From contig CAZHQW010000003.1 in NCBI GenBank assembly GCA_964534745.1, positions 1 to 64,000 on the forward strand: DNA of 64,000 nucleotides. Reading direction: 5' to 3'. This document shows positions 62,113-64,000 of this stretch, one piece after another. Numbering within the stretch: position 1 is the stretch's first letter; each line of letters opens with the position of its first letter. The translations under genes were made by a program, and so were the position numbers. The DNA comes from G020354785 sp964534745. GTDB taxonomy: Bacteria; Bacteroidota; Bacteroidia; Bacteroidales; UBA10428. The notes beneath the pieces were generated by a model that did not search any database, was not told where the DNA came from, and saw nothing but the letters and a program-made list of their open reading frames with translations.

Positions 62113-63681
62113 CTATTTTATAAGTTTTATATTATCATCCTGCAGATCAACCTTCACTCCGTTAATTCTTGCTTCCCTGTTGTCCTGATAAGTAATGGTA
62201 ATCAGTAAATTACCATATCTGTCATACTTTTTCCAGTTCTTCTCCTTTATGCCCATTGTAAAAAACTGCTCCTCCTTTAATACCCCGTTATCATAAAAAT
62301 ATCTGTGCTTACCGTCAGGATTTCCCTGAATATATTCTCCTTCAAATTTAAGAATATTGCCGGGATAATAATGTTTCCACTTCCCGTCCTTTAATCCGCC
62401 GATGTATGAGCCTATTTCAATCTCATCGCCTACATTATAATACCATTCCCCCTCCTTTTCACCGTCAAAATACTCGCCTTTTGTGATAACTTCACCTGTT
62501 ACATCATATTCAACAAACATTCCTTCTTCCCTGCCGTTATAATACTCCTCCTCCCTTTTAACCTGTCCGCTTTCATAATACCATACCCATTTCCCGTTAA
62601 GCCTGCCATTTTCAAATTCTCCTGTCTGCTCTATTTCACCATTTTTATAATAGAACACCCATTTCCCCTGCTGCGTGTTATTCCGGTATTCACCTTCTGA
62701 TTTGAGCTCTCCTGTGGGGTAAAAATTTTTCCAGTATCCTGTTTTGTTTCCCTCCTTGTCAACTACTCCCTCAGATATTTTTTCCCCGTTATCGTTGTAA
62801 ATATATGCATTTATTACATTTCCGCTTATATCATATTTGCGGTGTATACCAATGGGTTTAAAATTCCTGAAAGCCCCGCTATAAGTTATATTACCGTCTT
62901 CATCATATTCACTTTTTATTTCAACATCTTCTGCTTCGATATTATCATCCTGTACAATCTTACCCCCTTCGTACTTTAAAAGCAAAGTCAGGTTACCATT
63001 CTCATCATATTCTTTATACAGGCCATCAATTTTATCATCCTTGTATTCAACTTCCTTTTTCTCTTTATTGTCGCTGTAAAATTCTTTCCACACTCCCTGT
63101 TTTAATCCATTCTCATCAGTCCTGTTTATCTTTTCCCTTTCTGCAAGATTTCCCTTGACATAGTGCAATATGGTTATTATTGTCCCTGATTCGTCATATT
63201 CAAAAGCTATTCCATCCCTCCTGTTGCTTTTATACTCAACTATACTCTTAATCTTTCCGCTATTATAATAATAAAAAGAAGTACCCTCCTTCATGTCGTT
63301 TATATACAGCTCCTTTGCTATTATGTTTCCTATATATTCGATGTTGTCCGTGCGGTCGGTATTATATGTCAGCATATACCCCGTTCTCTTACCCATGATA
63401 TAGTTAATTTTCTTTGCCGTGTCACCAAAGTTATTGTAGAAGATCCATGTGCTGTCAAGCATATGATTTTTCCTGTTGCCTTCGGACTTCAATACGCCGG
63501 TCATGTAATAAGTTTTCCAGAATCCTTCAGGCTTGCCGTTTCTCATCATCCCTTCACTTGATACCTTACCGTTTCTGTAATATAAAATATTGTAACCGTC
63601 CTGCACAATTTCCTGCTGGGTCCAGGAAATAAAAAATTTGTTCAAAGCAAGTATTAAAAGAATATATCTGTAATATTTCAT
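62113..63681 (-). CDS. secreted MORN_2/YwqK-type repeat protein
   Basis: A 522-residue protein with a signal peptide (MKYYRYILLILALNKFFIS) and about fifteen imperfect repeats of roughly 23 residues of the MORN_2 type, consensus G-W-x-x-Y-Y-x-x-G-x-L-K-x-E-G-x-Y-x-N-G. Examples are GYWKNFYPTGELKSEGEYRNN and GKWVFYYKNGEIEQTGEFENG. Such repeats form a beta-sheet ladder. Similar Bacteroidota proteins are often named YwqK-family antitoxins, but no toxin gene is adjacent and the signal peptide argues for a periplasmic or surface role. It sits between nadA and ruvB. Confidence 0.85.
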   Translation of the reverse strand: MKYYRYILLILALNKFFISWTQQEIVQDGYNILYYRNGKVSSEGMMRNGKPEGFWKTYYMTGVLKSEGNRKNHMLDSTWIFYNNFGDTAKKINYIMGKRTGYMLTYNTDRTDNIEYIGNIIAKELYINDMKEGTSFYYYNSGKIKSIVEYKSNRRDGIAFEYDESGTIITILHYVKGNLAEREKINRTDENGLKQGVWKEFYSDNKEKKEVEYKDDKIDGLYKEYDENGNLTLLLKYEGGKIVQDDNIEAEDVEIKSEYDEDGNITYSGAFRNFKPIGIHRKYDISGNVINAYIYNDNGEKISEGVVDKEGNKTGYWKNFYPTGELKSEGEYRNNTQQGKWVFYYKNGEIEQTGEFENGRLNGKWVWYYESGQVKREEEYYNGREEGMFVEYDVTGEVITKGEYFDGEKEGEWYYNVGDEIEIGSYIGGLKDGKWKHYYPGNILKFEGEYIQGNPDGKHRYFYDNGVLKEEQFFTMGIKEKNWKKYDRYGNLLITITYQDNREARINGVKVDLQDDNIKLIK

Positions 63682-63685
63682 AATG

Positions 63686-64000
63686 CTAAAGTCCTATTTT
63701 TTCAGAAATTTCAAGCATTTTTAATATGGGTTTTTTCGCTTTTACCCTTAATTTTTCATCCAGCGTTATTTCGGGAAGCTCATATTTCATGCATACATAT
63801 ATCTTTTTAAGCGTATTTAATTTCATAAAATTACATTCACTGCAACCGCATGTCGAATCCCTGGGTGGGGCGGGGATGAATGTTTTACCGGGGCTTGCCT
63901 TCTTCATCTGGTGTATTATGCCGGGTTCAGTGGCAACTATATATTTATCAGCATTATCACTTACCGTATATTTCAATAGTGACGATGTAGAACCTATATG
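63686..64000 (-). CDS. nadA: quinolinate synthase, C-terminal part (cut by window edge)
   Basis: NadA condenses iminoaspartate with dihydroxyacetone phosphate to quinolinate for NAD synthesis and carries a [4Fe-4S] cluster. The reading frame is open to the right edge (HIGSTSSLLKY begins at 64000) and ends at 63686. The cluster-binding CGCSEC and NFMKLNTL motifs are present, along with FIPAPP. About 104 residues of roughly 300 are visible; the N-terminal part lies outside the window. A TTG at 63976 is internal and not the start. The MORN gene follows its stop within 4 bases. Confidence 0.94.
   Translation of the reverse strand, partial: HIGSTSSLLKYTVSDNADKYIVATEPGIIHQMKKASPGKTFIPAPPRDSTCGCSECNFMKLNTLKKIYVCMKYELPEITLDEKLRVKAKKPILKMLEISEKIGL

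Noticed and set aside
62113..63681. YwqK-family toxin-antitoxin module
   Set aside because: A signal peptide is present and no toxin gene is adjacent; nadA and ruvB are housekeeping neighbours.
1..64000. CRISPR arrays, insertion sequences, prophage or integrase genes
   Set aside because: No regularly spaced repeats, transposase or integrase motifs, or att-like duplications were seen on either strand.

Overview
The window reads as an ordinary chromosomal stretch of a member of the Bacteroidota, probably an uncultured or environmental Bacteroidales-like lineage. Three things support this. At least two proteins end in type IX secretion (T9SS) C-terminal sorting domains. Several families are typical of the phylum: GT117/DUF2723, DUF4271 beside hemD, SiaC/DUF1987, and an EnvC-TPR-nucleotidyltransferase-dut-flippase gene string. 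Recognisable promoters match the Bacteroidota -7 element TAnnTTTG rather than a sigma70 -10 box. The DNA is AT-rich and densely coding, with no insertion sequence, prophage or CRISPR array visible. One 100-N scaffold gap is present, and its flanks show that it is probably spurious.

Layout. 1-8.5 kb: end of queA, a small outer-membrane-type protein, a 1113-residue GT117 membrane glycosyltransferase, a short-chain prenyl synthase on the opposite strand, a thiol-disulfide lipid- or envelope-side protein, and carA. 8.5-12.2 kb: an adenosine-kinase-like PfkB kinase and a large FG-GAP repeat T9SS cargo broken by the false gap. 12.3-15.5 kb: tRNA-Asn with its own promoter and terminator, then dtd, DUF4271, hemD, a SiaC homologue and a tiny zinc ribbon. 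15.7-22 kb: EamA transporter, then a galactose (Leloir) block of galK, a sodium-sugar symporter with a 71-residue partner, galT on the other strand, and galM. 22-30 kb: DUF2007, GH3-type acyl-adenylating enzyme, deoxynucleoside kinase, a second SiaC homologue, MATE transporter, UPF0316, a secreted HExxH protein and a CtpA-type S41 protease.

30-39.6 kb, almost all minus strand: TonB-like protein, an AttH/CrtC-like lipoprotein with a T9SS tail, an unknown protein translationally abutting it, a metalloprotease-propeller-barrel fusion, a U32 protein, another PfkB kinase and exodeoxyribonuclease III. 39.7-47.4 kb: rsgA, hybrid histidine kinase, polA, long-chain prenyl synthase. 47.5-58.1 kb: one long minus-strand operon-like series (flippase, dut, nucleotidyltransferase, TPR protein, EnvC-like, RsbW-like, ybeY, mnmG, uvrC). 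58.2-64 kb: cyclophilin, pheS, DUF819 on plus; nadA (cut by the edge), a MORN-repeat protein and ruvB on minus.

No single new defence or mobile system is evident. The most interesting signals are: (1) two parS-like 16-bp palindromes between mnmG and uvrC, suggesting that the origin-proximal ParABS region is near; (2) a 55-bp perfect duplication flanking the N gap, whose removal restores an intact T9SS tail; (3) a lipoprotein that also carries a T9SS sorting tail, has no standard start codon and overlaps the stop of an unknown upstream gene; (4) a secreted zinc-metalloprotease fused to a beta-propeller and a putative outer-membrane barrel; (5) two orphan SiaC paralogues with altered residues at the presumed phosphosite.
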